Under the pieces are notes generated by a model. The model did no database searches. It was not told the DNA's origin and saw nothing but the letters and a program-made list of their open reading frames with translations. Both the position numbers and the translations under genes were made by a program. This document shows, in pieces, positions 1 to 7,283 of a DNA stretch of 64,000 nt. The number at the start of each line of letters is the position of its first letter. The stretch's first letter is position 1. This DNA is from CAG-557 sp045540315 (GTDB taxonomy: Bacteria; Bacillota; Clostridia; Oscillospirales; Acutalibacteraceae), in NCBI GenBank assembly GCA_045540315.1, contig JAZQHA010000168.1:1-64000 (forward strand), read 5' to 3'.

Positions 1-189
1 ACCCTTTTATATACAACTTGTCTTTGATGTTTGGTTATTGCCAATGTGATAAATGATGGGTTACTTTTCAGTAAAAGCGATGCTGGCAAAATAAAAAAGT
101 TCTTGAGAACTTGAAAGTTTGCAATCGGAAAAACTATTTATGATAGAAAATAAAAAATAAATATTGTCATAAGGAGCTTGGAAACTATT

Positions 190-891
190 ATGTCAATTAG
201 CGTATTATTACTGTCTTATCATGAAGAAGAAAATTTGAAAATTTTGTTGCCTCAAATAAAAACGGAGTTAAACAAAATAGATGAGCCTTATGAGATTTTA
301 GTTATCGATTCTGCAAAGCCTACAGACAATACGGAGGAAGTTTGCCGAGAGTTTGATGCGAAGTACATTCCTCAAGAGTATCCCTATTACGCTGGGGCCT
401 TTAAAACTGGAATAAATTATGCGCAAAATGACAAAATCTTAGTTCTCGATGCAGATGGCTCGCATAATCCCATTTATATTAAAGACATCTATGAAAAATT
501 CTTAGAAGGCTATGATATCGTTATTGGTTCTCGCTATGTAGTTGCTGGTAAAAATAACGATGAACTTTCATCAATTATTATGTCTAAGCTTCTTAACGGT
601 GTTATGCGTCCACTTATAGGGGTAAAAGCTAAAGATATATCGACTAGTTATAGAATGTATGACACGAAACAGTTAAAAGCTATAGACATAAAAACTCAAA
701 ACTACGATGTTTTACAAGAGATAATTCTTAGGATGAAGAAAAATAATAAAAACTTAAAAATCGGGGAGATTCCTATAGAATTCAACAAACGTATGTATGG
801 GGAATCAAAGCGAAGTTTGTTTAAATTTATTTGCGGCTATATCGTTTCCGTTGTAAACTTTTTATTAATTAGACTTAATATTAAATCATAG
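190..891 (+). CDS. Family 2 glycosyltransferase (dolichol-phosphate-mannose synthase-like)
   Basis: A 233-residue GT-A fold transferase that would move a sugar from a nucleotide donor to a lipid or polymer acceptor at the inner membrane face. The N-terminus (SISVLLLSYHEEENL) is the typical GT2 first strand, and the DAD motif at residues 87-89 fits the metal-binding DXD. The C-terminus is hydrophobic (FKFICGYIVSVVNFLL), suggesting membrane association. The ATG at 190 is preferred over the TTG at 178 because AAGGAGC (172-178) overlaps the TTG. The next gene starts 15 bp downstream and encodes a multi-spanning GT87-like protein, so the pair probably builds one envelope glycan. The acceptor cannot be inferred. 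Confidence 0.85.
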   Translation: MSISVLLLSYHEEENLKILLPQIKTELNKIDEPYEILVIDSAKPTDNTEEVCREFDAKYIPQEYPYYAGAFKTGINYAQNDKILVLDADGSHNPIYIKDIYEKFLEGYDIVIGSRYVVAGKNNDELSSIIMSKLLNGVMRPLIGVKAKDISTSYRMYDTKQLKAIDIKTQNYDVLQEIILRMKKNNKNLKIGEIPIEFNKRMYGESKRSLFKFICGYIVSVVNFLLIRLNIKS

Positions 892-906
892 AAAGGTTCG
901 GTTGGT

Positions 907-2151
907 ATGAATTTAGCTCATAAATATAGCTACGAAAAAGTTTTTATTGCTGCAATGCTTATTTTATTTTCGTTTTTTGCGGTTGGCTTTGTCAAAGATT
1001 TTGCGGGTGACCAGGCAAATGTATTTTTTGCAAAAACTGGCGACTATATGGCCGATTACTACAATGTGGCAAAGTACTGTTCTGAAAAAAATATTTATCA
1101 TTTTGGAGAAACAGATCCGTTATCTCATGAGCACGCCTATCCACCGTTGACTTATATGATTTTTTATTATCTTAGCAAATGCGCTAACTATTTGAATTTA
1201 GGTGCATTTGAGGCGGGCAGAGGAACGACCATAGGGTTAGCAGTTTCTTCTTTTTTTATGTTTTTTATTTCAGCCCTTTTTTATGTGATTTTATATGATG
1301 CATACAATGGCAAAAAGACTTATAAATTTTTATGCTCAACGATATTGTTGCTTTCGAGTGTTTTTATTTTTTCTTTTGAGAGAGGAAACACCATACTTTT
1401 AGCTGCTGCTTGCCTGTTTTTCTTTATTTTGAACTATAAAAGTGATAGCAAAGTCATAAAAGAACTCTCATTTGTTGTGCTTGCAGTAGCTGCGGCACTC
1501 AAGGCTTACCCAGCCATTTTCGGAATATTGTTGTTATTTGAAAAAAGATACAAAGAAGCAATCCGCTTGGCCATATATGGACTGTTGTTTACCTTTTTGC
1601 CATTTCTATTTTTTAAGGGTGGTTTTGGCAATATACCAATTTGGCTTAATAATTTAAGTGCCAACTCAAATGCATATAATTACGGCGTGTTTCCTCGCTT
1701 TAACTTCAGATTTTTCGCGTCAAGAATTTCTGACCCAGCTTTAAAAGAAACCGTCTATAGAATTTTTCCTAAAATAGATTTTTTGCTTTGCGGTGCAGCA
1801 ACTTTATTAAGTTTTTTTCATAATAAAACTTGGAAAAAAATTCTTCAGTTGTTATTAGTTATCGTTATTTTGCCAGTAAACAGCGCTGAGTATTGCGGTT
1901 TATACTTGTTTTTAGCGATAATATTATTTTTCAATGAGGAACAGAAAACAAAGTTTGATTGGTTATACTTGGCGTTGTTTGTACTTGTGTTAAATCCATA
2001 TCAAATTATTTATAGAGGAGGTATACAAGAGTGGAATATTACTGCTGTTTTAATGAATCTGTCTGCATCGTTGATGCTGATTTTATTGATGACAGAATCC
2101 TTGTTAATGGCAGTAAAATTTACAAGGTCTAAAGCGAAAAGGTTTAGTTAA
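907..2151 (+). CDS. Multi-pass membrane glycosyltransferase, GT87/DUF2029-like
   Basis: A 414-residue polytopic membrane protein with about ten hydrophobic segments. The first extracytoplasmic loop carries GDYMADYYN (about residues 46-54) and AYPPLTYMIFYYLS (about 79-92). The tyrosine-proline-proline motif after the first helix is typical of GT87 polyprenyl-phosphate-dependent mannosyltransferases. It is probably co-transcribed with the GT2 gene upstream, which could supply the lipid-linked sugar. The last 141 bp of this locus, including the ribosome binding site of the next gene, recur at 3084-3224. The family call rests on topology and the YPP motif; the sugar is unknown. Confidence 0.65.
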   Translation: MNLAHKYSYEKVFIAAMLILFSFFAVGFVKDFAGDQANVFFAKTGDYMADYYNVAKYCSEKNIYHFGETDPLSHEHAYPPLTYMIFYYLSKCANYLNLGAFEAGRGTTIGLAVSSFFMFFISALFYVILYDAYNGKKTYKFLCSTILLLSSVFIFSFERGNTILLAAACLFFFILNYKSDSKVIKELSFVVLAVAAALKAYPAIFGILLLFEKRYKEAIRLAIYGLLFTFLPFLFFKGGFGNIPIWLNNLSANSNAYNYGVFPRFNFRFFASRISDPALKETVYRIFPKIDFLLCGAATLLSFFHNKTWKKILQLLLVIVILPVNSAEYCGLYLFLAIILFFNEEQKTKFDWLYLALFVLVLNPYQIIYRGGIQEWNITAVLMNLSASLMLILLMTESLLMAVKFTRSKAKRFS

Positions 2152-2186
2152 ACTAAATTTAAAAGAAGCTTTAAGGAGGAAATAAT

Positions 2187-2996
2187 ATGAATAAAATGCG
2201 AAGATGTGTAGCGTTATTGATAGCGTTGATGCTGGGGGGGCAAACTGTTGTAGCGTATAACTCAAAAGATTATCAATATTACTCGACAGTGCGTTCTTTG
2301 TTGAGTGTAAAAGATGTGGCTCCTAAACACAGTAAAAGTTACAAGTGGGCTCGATTTGGCCGTGATTTCGATGGTGGCTATGTTATGTTTGATGACTTTA
2401 ATAGAGATTCCATTGCGTACAGTTTTGGTGTAAGCGATGACGATTCGTGGGAGACGGACATAGCTAAAAAAGGCATTGATGTCTTTATGTATGACCCAAC
2501 TGTCAACGCTGCTCCTAGCAAAAATAAACGTTTTCATTTTGAGAAGTTAGGCATAACTGGTTACAAAAAAGCTAAAAACATGAAAACGATGAGTGCGTTT
2601 ATCAAGAAAAACGGTCATGAGAATAAAACTAATTTGGTTCTGAAAATGGATGTGGAAGGTGCAGAGTGGGACTTTTTAAATGAAGTCGACGAGAGAACTC
2701 TGAATCAATTTTCTCAAATTGTTTTAGAATTGCATTGGTTCCAAAATAAAGATTTAGCAGATACAATTTTGCCTGCACTTCAGAAGTTAAATAAGACACA
2801 TCAAGTTGTGTACGTGCATGGAAATAATCACGCTGGTGTCGTACGGTGTTCGGATATTATGATTCCTGAGGTAATTGAAATAACCTGTTTAAGGAAGTCA
2901 TCTTATAATTTTGTTGAGTCTAAAAAATATTTCCCAACAGGCTTGGATAGGAAAAATCATCCAGGAAGACCAGAAATTATTTTGGGTTATTGGTGA
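2187..2996 (+). CDS. Methyltransferase-like protein (FkbM/METTL24 type) with N-terminal signal peptide
   Basis: A 269-residue protein. Residues 1-23 look like a signal peptide (MNKMRRC followed by a hydrophobic core and an AYN junction). The rest resembles FkbM/METTL24 methyltransferases: RFGRDFDGGYVM (about 57-68), YSFGVSDDDSWE (SAM-binding loop region), MYDPT, and the hallmark LKMDVEGAEWDFL (about 152-164). An AGGAGGA ribosome site lies 10 bp before the ATG. An exported SAM-dependent enzyme would be odd because SAM is cytoplasmic, so the N-terminus may instead be a membrane anchor or the fold may have lost activity. It sits in a glycan cluster, consistent with sugar methylation, but this is inference. 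Confidence 0.65.
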   Translation: MNKMRRCVALLIALMLGGQTVVAYNSKDYQYYSTVRSLLSVKDVAPKHSKSYKWARFGRDFDGGYVMFDDFNRDSIAYSFGVSDDDSWETDIAKKGIDVFMYDPTVNAAPSKNKRFHFEKLGITGYKKAKNMKTMSAFIKKNGHENKTNLVLKMDVEGAEWDFLNEVDERTLNQFSQIVLELHWFQNKDLADTILPALQKLNKTHQVVYVHGNNHAGVVRCSDIMIPEVIEITCLRKSSYNFVESKKYFPTGLDRKNHPGRPEIILGYW

Positions 2997-3083
2997 TTAA
3001 GAACATTGCTTTAATACTTATTTGAAACCCATATCAATGCTTTACCGCAGAGGAGACGCACAAGAGGTGAAATGTGACCACGA

Positions 3084-3224
3084 TTTTAATGAATCTGTCT
3101 GCATCGTTGATGCTGATTTTATTGATGACAGAATCCTTGTTAATGGCAGTAAAATTTACAAGGTCTAAAGCAAAAAGGTTTAGTTAAACTAAATTTAAAA
3201 GAAGCTTTAAGGAGGAAATAATAT
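3084..3224. repeat. 141-bp duplication of the end of the GT87 gene
   Basis: This segment matches 2048-2188 almost perfectly; I see one difference (AAAGCAAAAAGG versus AAAGCGAAAAGG). It carries the last codons of the GT87-like gene, its stop codon, and the AGGAGGA ribosome site that precedes the methyltransferase gene. It ends exactly where that gene's ATG would be and runs into a remnant of a B-type paralogue, so it marks a recombination junction. Confidence 0.95.
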
Positions 3225-3395
3225 AAAAAGTTGGAACAAAAATTAATACGGATAAAAAAGCGACAAGAAAAAATGATGGTGCCCTTCAATAAATTCTATG
3301 AGCGTTTTGATAAATGTTTCAAATTAGTAAGCCAGTGTGTACGTCTTGCGATGATGTGTTGCGTGTGTATACACATTCTACTCCCGAAAAACTGA
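3223..3395 (+). pseudogene. Truncated remnant of the B paralogue (3' end only)
   Basis: The sequence matches 4308-4480, the 3' half of the B1 gene, with scattered substitutions. It lacks the start codon and signal peptide. The upstream junction joins it to the duplicated ribosome site of another gene with no ATG at the expected position. The homology continues past the end through the terminator to 3719 (matching 4481-4806), so this is a third, decayed unit of the array. Confidence 0.85.
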
Positions 3396-3494
3396 CGTGT
3401 TCGCCATTATGTGTTTGTGCGGAAAGTAAAGTTTATCTGATCTAGCTGATTGTTGCTTCAAATGGGAATTAACGGGCCCTCACTTATAAAGATT

Positions 3495-3532
3495 GAATCC
3501 ACGGATTAATTTTCGTGGATTCTTTTAATTTT
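3495..3532 (+). terminator. Rho-independent terminator after the B remnant
   Basis: Stem GAATCCACG/CGTGGATTC (3495-3503 with 3514-3522), followed by TTTTAATTTT. It is duplicated at 4582-4619. Confidence 0.85.
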
Positions 3533-3658
3533 ATGCTGTTGACTACCATGTGCGTTTGTTTTTTCTTTTCGTACTGATGGATTTCTGTGTGTTTTGCGAG
3601 TATGGAGTATATTATATACCACAAATGCCCCAATGAAATATTTGGTTCGATAAAAGAC

Positions 3659-3687
3659 TTGTTTTTTTTTGTTTATTGTGGTATAAT
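3659..3687 (+). promoter_or_regulatory. Promoter of A1-B1
   Basis: TTGTTT (3659-3664), a 17-bp spacer, then TATAAT (3682-3687), 33 bp upstream of the A1 start. The same arrangement precedes A2. Confidence 0.75.
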
Positions 3688-3719
3688 AAAATCAATAAAG
3701 AGAGGAGAGATTTTGTAAT

Positions 3720-4163
3720 ATGGAAAAATTTTTACTGAAACTGACAGCTATGTCATTAATATGCACGTTGTTTGTCGGTCAAAGTACACATTTGACTTAT
3801 GGCGAAGAGGTTGCTGAGTTGAAAAACAATGTTGTATTAAAGACCGAAAAACCAACGAAAGACGCTGATGAATCGAATGATACTGATGAATTAAGTATAG
3901 AGCAACTAGAAGAAAAAAACCGACAATTAAAAGATGAAATACGAAAGGAATTGAGGCAAAATGTATTCATTCCGTTTGTGGTGGTTGTATCATTTGTGTT
4001 ATTTGCTTCGGCGACGAAGCGTATGGTAGGTTACGCTGCTGCGTGTGGTTCGCGTATATCCAAATTTTTGTATGAGAAATTTGGCTGCCTTTATTGTGAT
4101 GATGTTGCACGTTTCTTGGACAAGTGGAGTGTATTTGGTGAAAAGAAAGGAATGATTTTATGA
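3720..4163 (+). CDS. Paralogue A1: secreted/membrane coiled-coil protein
   Basis: A 147-residue protein of no family I recognise. Residues 1-28 are a signal peptide (MEKFLLKLTAMSLICTLFVG, then a TYGEE junction). Residues 35-80 are charged and heptad-like (SIEQLEEKNRQLKDEIRKEL). A hydrophobic segment (FIPFVVVVSFVLFA) follows, then a tail with a FGCLYC motif. It overlaps B1 by 4 bp (ATGA), so the two are translationally coupled. It shares its N-terminus almost exactly with A2 (4807-5307), while the middle differs. The pairing suggests A and B form a membrane complex, possibly through coiled coils; this is inference. Confidence 0.75.
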   Translation: MEKFLLKLTAMSLICTLFVGQSTHLTYGEEVAELKNNVVLKTEKPTKDADESNDTDELSIEQLEEKNRQLKDEIRKELRQNVFIPFVVVVSFVLFASATKRMVGYAAACGSRISKFLYEKFGCLYCDDVARFLDKWSVFGEKKGMIL

Positions 4164-4480
4164 TACAAAATATTTTGAAAAAATTGGTGTCAACCTTATT
4201 AATCGGAATTATGTTTGTTTTTCCGACTACTTGCCAAGCTTATGTTAAAGATGATAGTTGTGTGGAAAAAAACGACACTGCGTATCGCAATGCACTTAAA
4301 GAAAAAAATAAAAAGTTGGAACAAAAATTAATACGGATAAAAAAGCGACAAGAAAAAATGATGGTGCCCTTAAATAAATTCTATGAGCGTTTTGGTAAAT
4401 GTTTCAAATTAGTAAGCCAGTATTGTGATTGTGCGATGATGTATTGCTTTTGTATACACATTCTACTCCCGAAAAACTGA
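4160..4480 (+). CDS. Paralogue B1: small secreted/membrane coiled-coil protein
   Basis: A 106-residue protein with a signal peptide (MIQNILKKLVSTLLIGIMFV, then TTCQAY), a basic coiled-coil stretch (residues about 50-70, EKNKKLEQKLIRIKKRQEKM) and a cysteine-rich hydrophobic tail (QYCDCAMMYCFCIHILL). The start codon overlaps the A1 stop. It shares its leader and coiled coil with B2, and its 3' half recurs as a remnant at 3223-3395. Function unknown. Confidence 0.75.
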   Translation: MIQNILKKLVSTLLIGIMFVFPTTCQAYVKDDSCVEKNDTAYRNALKEKNKKLEQKLIRIKKRQEKMMVPLNKFYERFGKCFKLVSQYCDCAMMYCFCIHILLPKN

Positions 4481-4581
4481 CGTGTTCGCCATTATATGTT
4501 TGTGCGGAAAGTAAAGTTTATCTGATCTAGCTGATTGTTGCTTCAAATGGGAATTAACGGGCCTTACTTATAAAAAAGATT

Positions 4582-4619
4582 GAATCCACGGATTAATTTT
4601 CGCGGATTCTTTTAATTTT
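4582..4619 (+). terminator. Rho-independent terminator after B1
   Basis: Stem GAATCCACG/CGCGGATTC with one G-U pair, then TTTTAATTTTA. Near-identical to the copy at 3495-3532. Confidence 0.85.
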
Positions 4620-4745
4620 ATGCTGTTGACTACCATGTGCGTTTGTTTTTTCTTTTCGTACTGATGGATTTCTGTATGTTTTGCGAGTATGGTGTATATT
4701 ATATACCACAAATGCCCCAATGAAATATTTGGTTTGATAAAAGAC

Positions 4746-4774
4746 TTGTTTTTTTTTGTTTATTGTTATATAAT
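4746..4774 (+). promoter_or_regulatory. Promoter of A2-B2
   Basis: TTGTTT (4746-4751), a 17-bp spacer, TATAAT (4769-4774). It is a duplicate of the A1 promoter. Confidence 0.75.
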
Positions 4775-4806
4775 AAAATAAATAAGTATAGGAGCGATTT
4801 TGCAAT

Positions 4807-5307
4807 ATGAAAAAATTTTTACTGAAACTGACAGCTATGTCATTAATATGCACGTTGTTTGTTGGTCAAAGGACACATTTGACTTATGGCGAAGAGGTTG
4901 CTGAGTTGAAAGACAACGCTGTATTAAAGACCGAACAACTAATGAAAGAAACGGGTGGATCGAAGGCTGATGATGAATTAAATGTAGAACAGCTAAAAGA
5001 GGAAAATAAAAAATACAAAGAGGCGTGCGATAAAATATTGACTTTTGTGGGGCTAAAAATGCGCAACAAAAAATTAAAAAAAGAATTACGAAAGGAACGA
5101 CTTGTTGAGAATGCTTTCTTTTTGACCAAAGTTTTGATGGTTCCGACAGCTTTGGTTGTTTCTTGGCTTGCGGTGGGGATGAGCACGCTAGGTATTGCTC
5201 GTACTTTTAATGGTTTATACGGCAAATTTGGATGTCGTACATGTTATACAGTGAATGTTTTTTTTGCTAAGTTTGCGGGAAAAATTTTTGGAATTCCACA
5301 AGATTGA
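4807..5307 (+). CDS. Paralogue A2: secreted/membrane coiled-coil protein
   Basis: A 166-residue paralogue of A1. The first 40 residues are nearly identical (signal peptide MKKFLLKLTAMSLICTLFVG), then the sequences diverge. The coiled coil (about 55-100, ELNVEQLKEENKKYKE) is longer than in A1. A hydrophobic segment (TKVLMVPTALVVSWLAVGM) and a FGCRTC motif followed by an aromatic tail end the protein. The CxxC in the same place as in A1 suggests a conserved disulfide or metal site. B2 follows after 43 bp. Confidence 0.75.
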   Translation: MKKFLLKLTAMSLICTLFVGQRTHLTYGEEVAELKDNAVLKTEQLMKETGGSKADDELNVEQLKEENKKYKEACDKILTFVGLKMRNKKLKKELRKERLVENAFFLTKVLMVPTALVVSWLAVGMSTLGIARTFNGLYGKFGCRTCYTVNVFFAKFAGKIFGIPQD

Positions 5308-5350
5308 TTCAAAAATGCTCACGCGTGGTAGGTAAAGAAGGAGAGATTTT

Positions 5351-5785
5351 ATGATACAAAATATTTTGAAAAAATTATTGTCAACCTTATTAATCGGAGC
5401 TATATTTATTTTTTTTGTTGTTTGTCCAACGTATGCTGAAGCTACTGGTGATAAAATTAACCTTAGTGCTGATGTGGCTGTGGGGAAAGATGGAAGCTTG
5501 TACCTTAATGGTGTTAAACAGGGTGAAACGTTTTTCTTTGATGTATGTAAAGAAAAAGATAGCGATGGCATTTCACTTATAAAAGAAAATGAACAGTTGG
5601 AACAAAAGTTAGCACGAGTAAAAAAGCGAAGAGAAAAACTAAATCGTCCGAGTAAGTTTTTTGAGTGTTTAAAAAATGTAATATTTAAAGTGTGCGGCTC
5701 GGTCCTCTTAATGTCTATAGTGACGCTGACAATGTGTAAAAACCAGGTTTTGCCCAATGGAGTCAGACATTGCTATTTTGAATAG
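5351..5785 (+). CDS. Paralogue B2: secreted/membrane coiled-coil protein
   Basis: A 144-residue paralogue of B1. It has the same leader (MIQNILKKLLSTLLIG), an inserted 45-residue segment (SADVAVGKDGSLYLNGVKQG) absent from B1, the shared coiled coil (NEQLEQKLARVKKRREKL) and a different C-terminus with a hydrophobic stretch (VCGSVLLMSIVTLTM). A GGAGAGA ribosome site lies just upstream. The mosaic of conserved leader plus coiled coil with variable flanks suggests diversification by recombination. Function unknown. Confidence 0.7.
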   Translation: MIQNILKKLLSTLLIGAIFIFFVVCPTYAEATGDKINLSADVAVGKDGSLYLNGVKQGETFFFDVCKEKDSDGISLIKENEQLEQKLARVKKRREKLNRPSKFFECLKNVIFKVCGSVLLMSIVTLTMCKNQVLPNGVRHCYFE

Positions 5786-5902
5786 TTTTCACAAAGCCTA
5801 TTTTGGTCAACTTGCTGAATGCTTGATTGCATTTCCAATACTTCACGGTGCGGTAGTTTATGGCATGGCGTTTTAGAGGAGATTTTCAATATCGCTTAAC
5901 AC

Positions 5903-5931
5903 TTGCTAGTTAGAATAAACGTTGGTATAAT
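5903..5931 (+). promoter_or_regulatory. Promoter of yajC
   Basis: TTGCTA (5903-5908), a 17-bp spacer, TATAAT (5926-5931), 30 bp before the yajC ATG. Confidence 0.75.
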
Positions 5932-5960
5932 CATAATTAAAATATTTGGAGGTACTAGAA

Positions 5961-6266
5961 ATGAATGAGGCAAACTCAGCGGGCATTATGCAATTTGTAA
6001 TGATGCTAGCTCTTCTTGTGGGAATGTACTTTTTGATGATACGTCCGAGCTCGAAGAGAAAAAAACAAGAGGATGAAATGAGAAACAATATCCAGATTGG
6101 TGATAAAATTACTACCATCGGTGGAATCGTTGGTCGTGTTGTGGCAATTAAGGATGACAGTGATTCGTTTGTAATTGAAACTGGTGTGGATAGAAGTAAA
6201 ATCAAAATAAAAAAATGGGCTATTGCAAGTTGCGATACCCAAAAAGAAAATAATCAAACAAAGTAA
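5961..6266 (+). CDS. yajC: Preprotein translocase subunit YajC
   Basis: A 101-residue accessory subunit of the Sec translocon. One N-terminal transmembrane helix (IMQFVMMLALLVGMYFLMI) is followed by the diagnostic RPSSKRKKQEDEM and a small cytoplasmic domain (IQIGDKITTIGGIVGRV). The ATG at 5961 follows GGAGGT (5948-5953) at good spacing; a TTG at 5946 is too close. In Clostridia yajC commonly lies beside the TIGR04086 and SCIFF genes, as here. Confidence 0.95.
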   Translation: MNEANSAGIMQFVMMLALLVGMYFLMIRPSSKRKKQEDEMRNNIQIGDKITTIGGIVGRVVAIKDDSDSFVIETGVDRSKIKIKKWAIASCDTQKENNQTK

Positions 6267-6351
6267 GTATATTAGCGTATCTTTTTGAATATTGATTAGA
6301 TAAATTTACTTTTAAAACTTATGACTAAGCAATATTTAGGAGGTATGATTT

Positions 6352-6765
6352 TTGAGACGTGACAATAAGTCTGTTAGCGGAGAAAATAATTTCAGTGTCG
6401 TACTAAAAGCTACTTTGTTTGGAGGGGCTGTTGGTGCGGTAATTTGTACGTTATTTTTATTTTTATTTGCATTTTTATTCGTGGCAGTTAAGTCTATTCC
6501 GCAACAAATGATACAGTGGATAGCCTTACTTTGTGCGGCTTTGGGAGCATTAACTGCAGGGTATGTGGCAACGCGAATATACGGCTCAAAAGGCCTTTTA
6601 TACGGCACATTAGCGGCGTTGGTTTTATTTGTGATGTTGACGCTAATTGCCTTTATTATATCGAGAGATAAGTTTACTTATGTAACTTTAATTCGGCTGT
6701 TCGCGATGATGTTGTCTGGAGCTCTTGGTGGAGTTTTTGCTGCAAATAAAAAAAGACGTAAATAA
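6352..6765 (+). CDS. TIGR04086 family membrane protein
   Basis: A 137-residue protein with four predicted transmembrane helices (starting about residues 15, 45, 75 and 105). It matches the TIGR04086 family in topology and in its position between yajC and scfA in Clostridia. It begins with TTG at 6352 after AGGAGGT (6339-6345); no ATG is available near this ribosome site. Function is unknown in the family. Confidence 0.75.
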   Translation: MRRDNKSVSGENNFSVVLKATLFGGAVGAVICTLFLFLFAFLFVAVKSIPQQMIQWIALLCAALGALTAGYVATRIYGSKGLLYGTLAALVLFVMLTLIAFIISRDKFTYVTLIRLFAMMLSGALGGVFAANKKRRK

Positions 6766-6767
6766 AT

Positions 6768-6796
6768 TTGAAATTTTACGTCAGTTGTGGTATACT
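6768..6796 (+). promoter_or_regulatory. Promoter of scfA
   Basis: TTGAAA (6768-6773), a 17-bp spacer, TATACT (6791-6796), 37 bp upstream of scfA. The SCIFF gene thus has its own promoter. Confidence 0.75.
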
Positions 6797-6833
6797 TTGA
6801 TGTAGTTTTTTTGAAAAAAGAGGTGTGTTTTTG

Positions 6834-6971
6834 ATGAAACATGTAAAAACTTTGAATGCTGCAAAATTAAAAGAAAGTGCTAAAAAAGGTGGCTGCGGTG
6901 AGTGTCAGGCTTCTTGCCAATCTGCCTGCAAAACTTCTTGTACTGTTGCAAACCAAAAGTGCGAAAAGTAA
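6834..6971 (+). CDS. scfA: SCIFF ribosomal peptide precursor (six cysteines in forty-five residues)
   Basis: A 45-residue peptide starting MKHVKTLNAAKLKESAKKGG. It has exactly six cysteines at 21, 24, 28, 32, 36 and 43, as in the SCIFF (TIGR03973) precursors found across Clostridia. The maturase ScfB installs a thioether crosslink between a cysteine and a threonine, and CKTSCTV (32-38) matches the usual region. RBS GAGGTG lies upstream. The mature peptide's role is not known. A terminator and a cruciform repeat separate it from scfB. Confidence 0.95.
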   Translation: MKHVKTLNAAKLKESAKKGGCGECQASCQSACKTSCTVANQKCEK

Positions 6972-6995
6972 AATTACATATTTATCTCGAACATT

Positions 6996-7030
6996 AGGGG
7001 TGGAAGTGTTTTACTTTCGCCTCTATATTT
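6996..7030 (+). terminator. Terminator after scfA
   Basis: A 12-bp stem including G-U pairs (AGGGGTGGAAGT with ACTTTCGCCTCT) and loop GTTTT, followed by ATATTTTATT. It would uncouple scfA from scfB transcription. Confidence 0.7.
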
Positions 7031-7065
7031 TATTGTGTTTCACAAGAGGTTAAATTTAAACTTTC

Positions 7066-7252
7066 GTGGGAGTGCCCTGATTAAATACCTCAGCAGCGCC
7101 GCCGCGAGGCGCCGAATGCATTTTAAGGCATTCGGCCGGTCTAAAGCCAAACAAAGTTGGCATTGGACCACAACGAAAATAAATTTTTATTTTCGTTGGC
7201 CTCGCGGCCCGAGCAGCAAGACTTAACAAAAGATATCAAATAGGGCATTCCC
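7066..7252. repeat. Four-way-junction repeat R1 (core 7101-7208)
   Basis: Outer stem GCCGCGAGGC (7101-7110) with GCCTCGCGGC (7199-7208). Three inner hairpins: GCCGAATGC/GCATTCGGC, an imperfect middle arm (GGTCTAAAGCCAA with TTGGCATTGGACC), and CAACGAAAATAAA/TTTATTTTCGTTG. The outer ends GGGAGTGCCCT and AGGGCATTCCC are inverted repeats. A near-direct repeat (AAATTTAAACTTT and AAATTAAACTTT) flanks the whole unit and may be a target duplication. It sits between scfA and scfB. Confidence 0.9.
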
Positions 7253-7283
7253 AAATTAAACTTTAGGTGGGAGTAAAAAATTC

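Noticed and set aside
7101..7208. The repeats as tRNA genes or CRISPR
   Set aside because: The cloverleaf outline lacks an acceptor/CCA end, T-loop GTTCRA and anticodon geometry, and copies are kilobases apart without spacer units.
7035..7226. Short open frames crossing the repeats (also at 12386, 12465, 18814, 29924, 56890)
   Set aside because: They translate the hairpin sequences, differ in frame between copies and have no ribosome sites.
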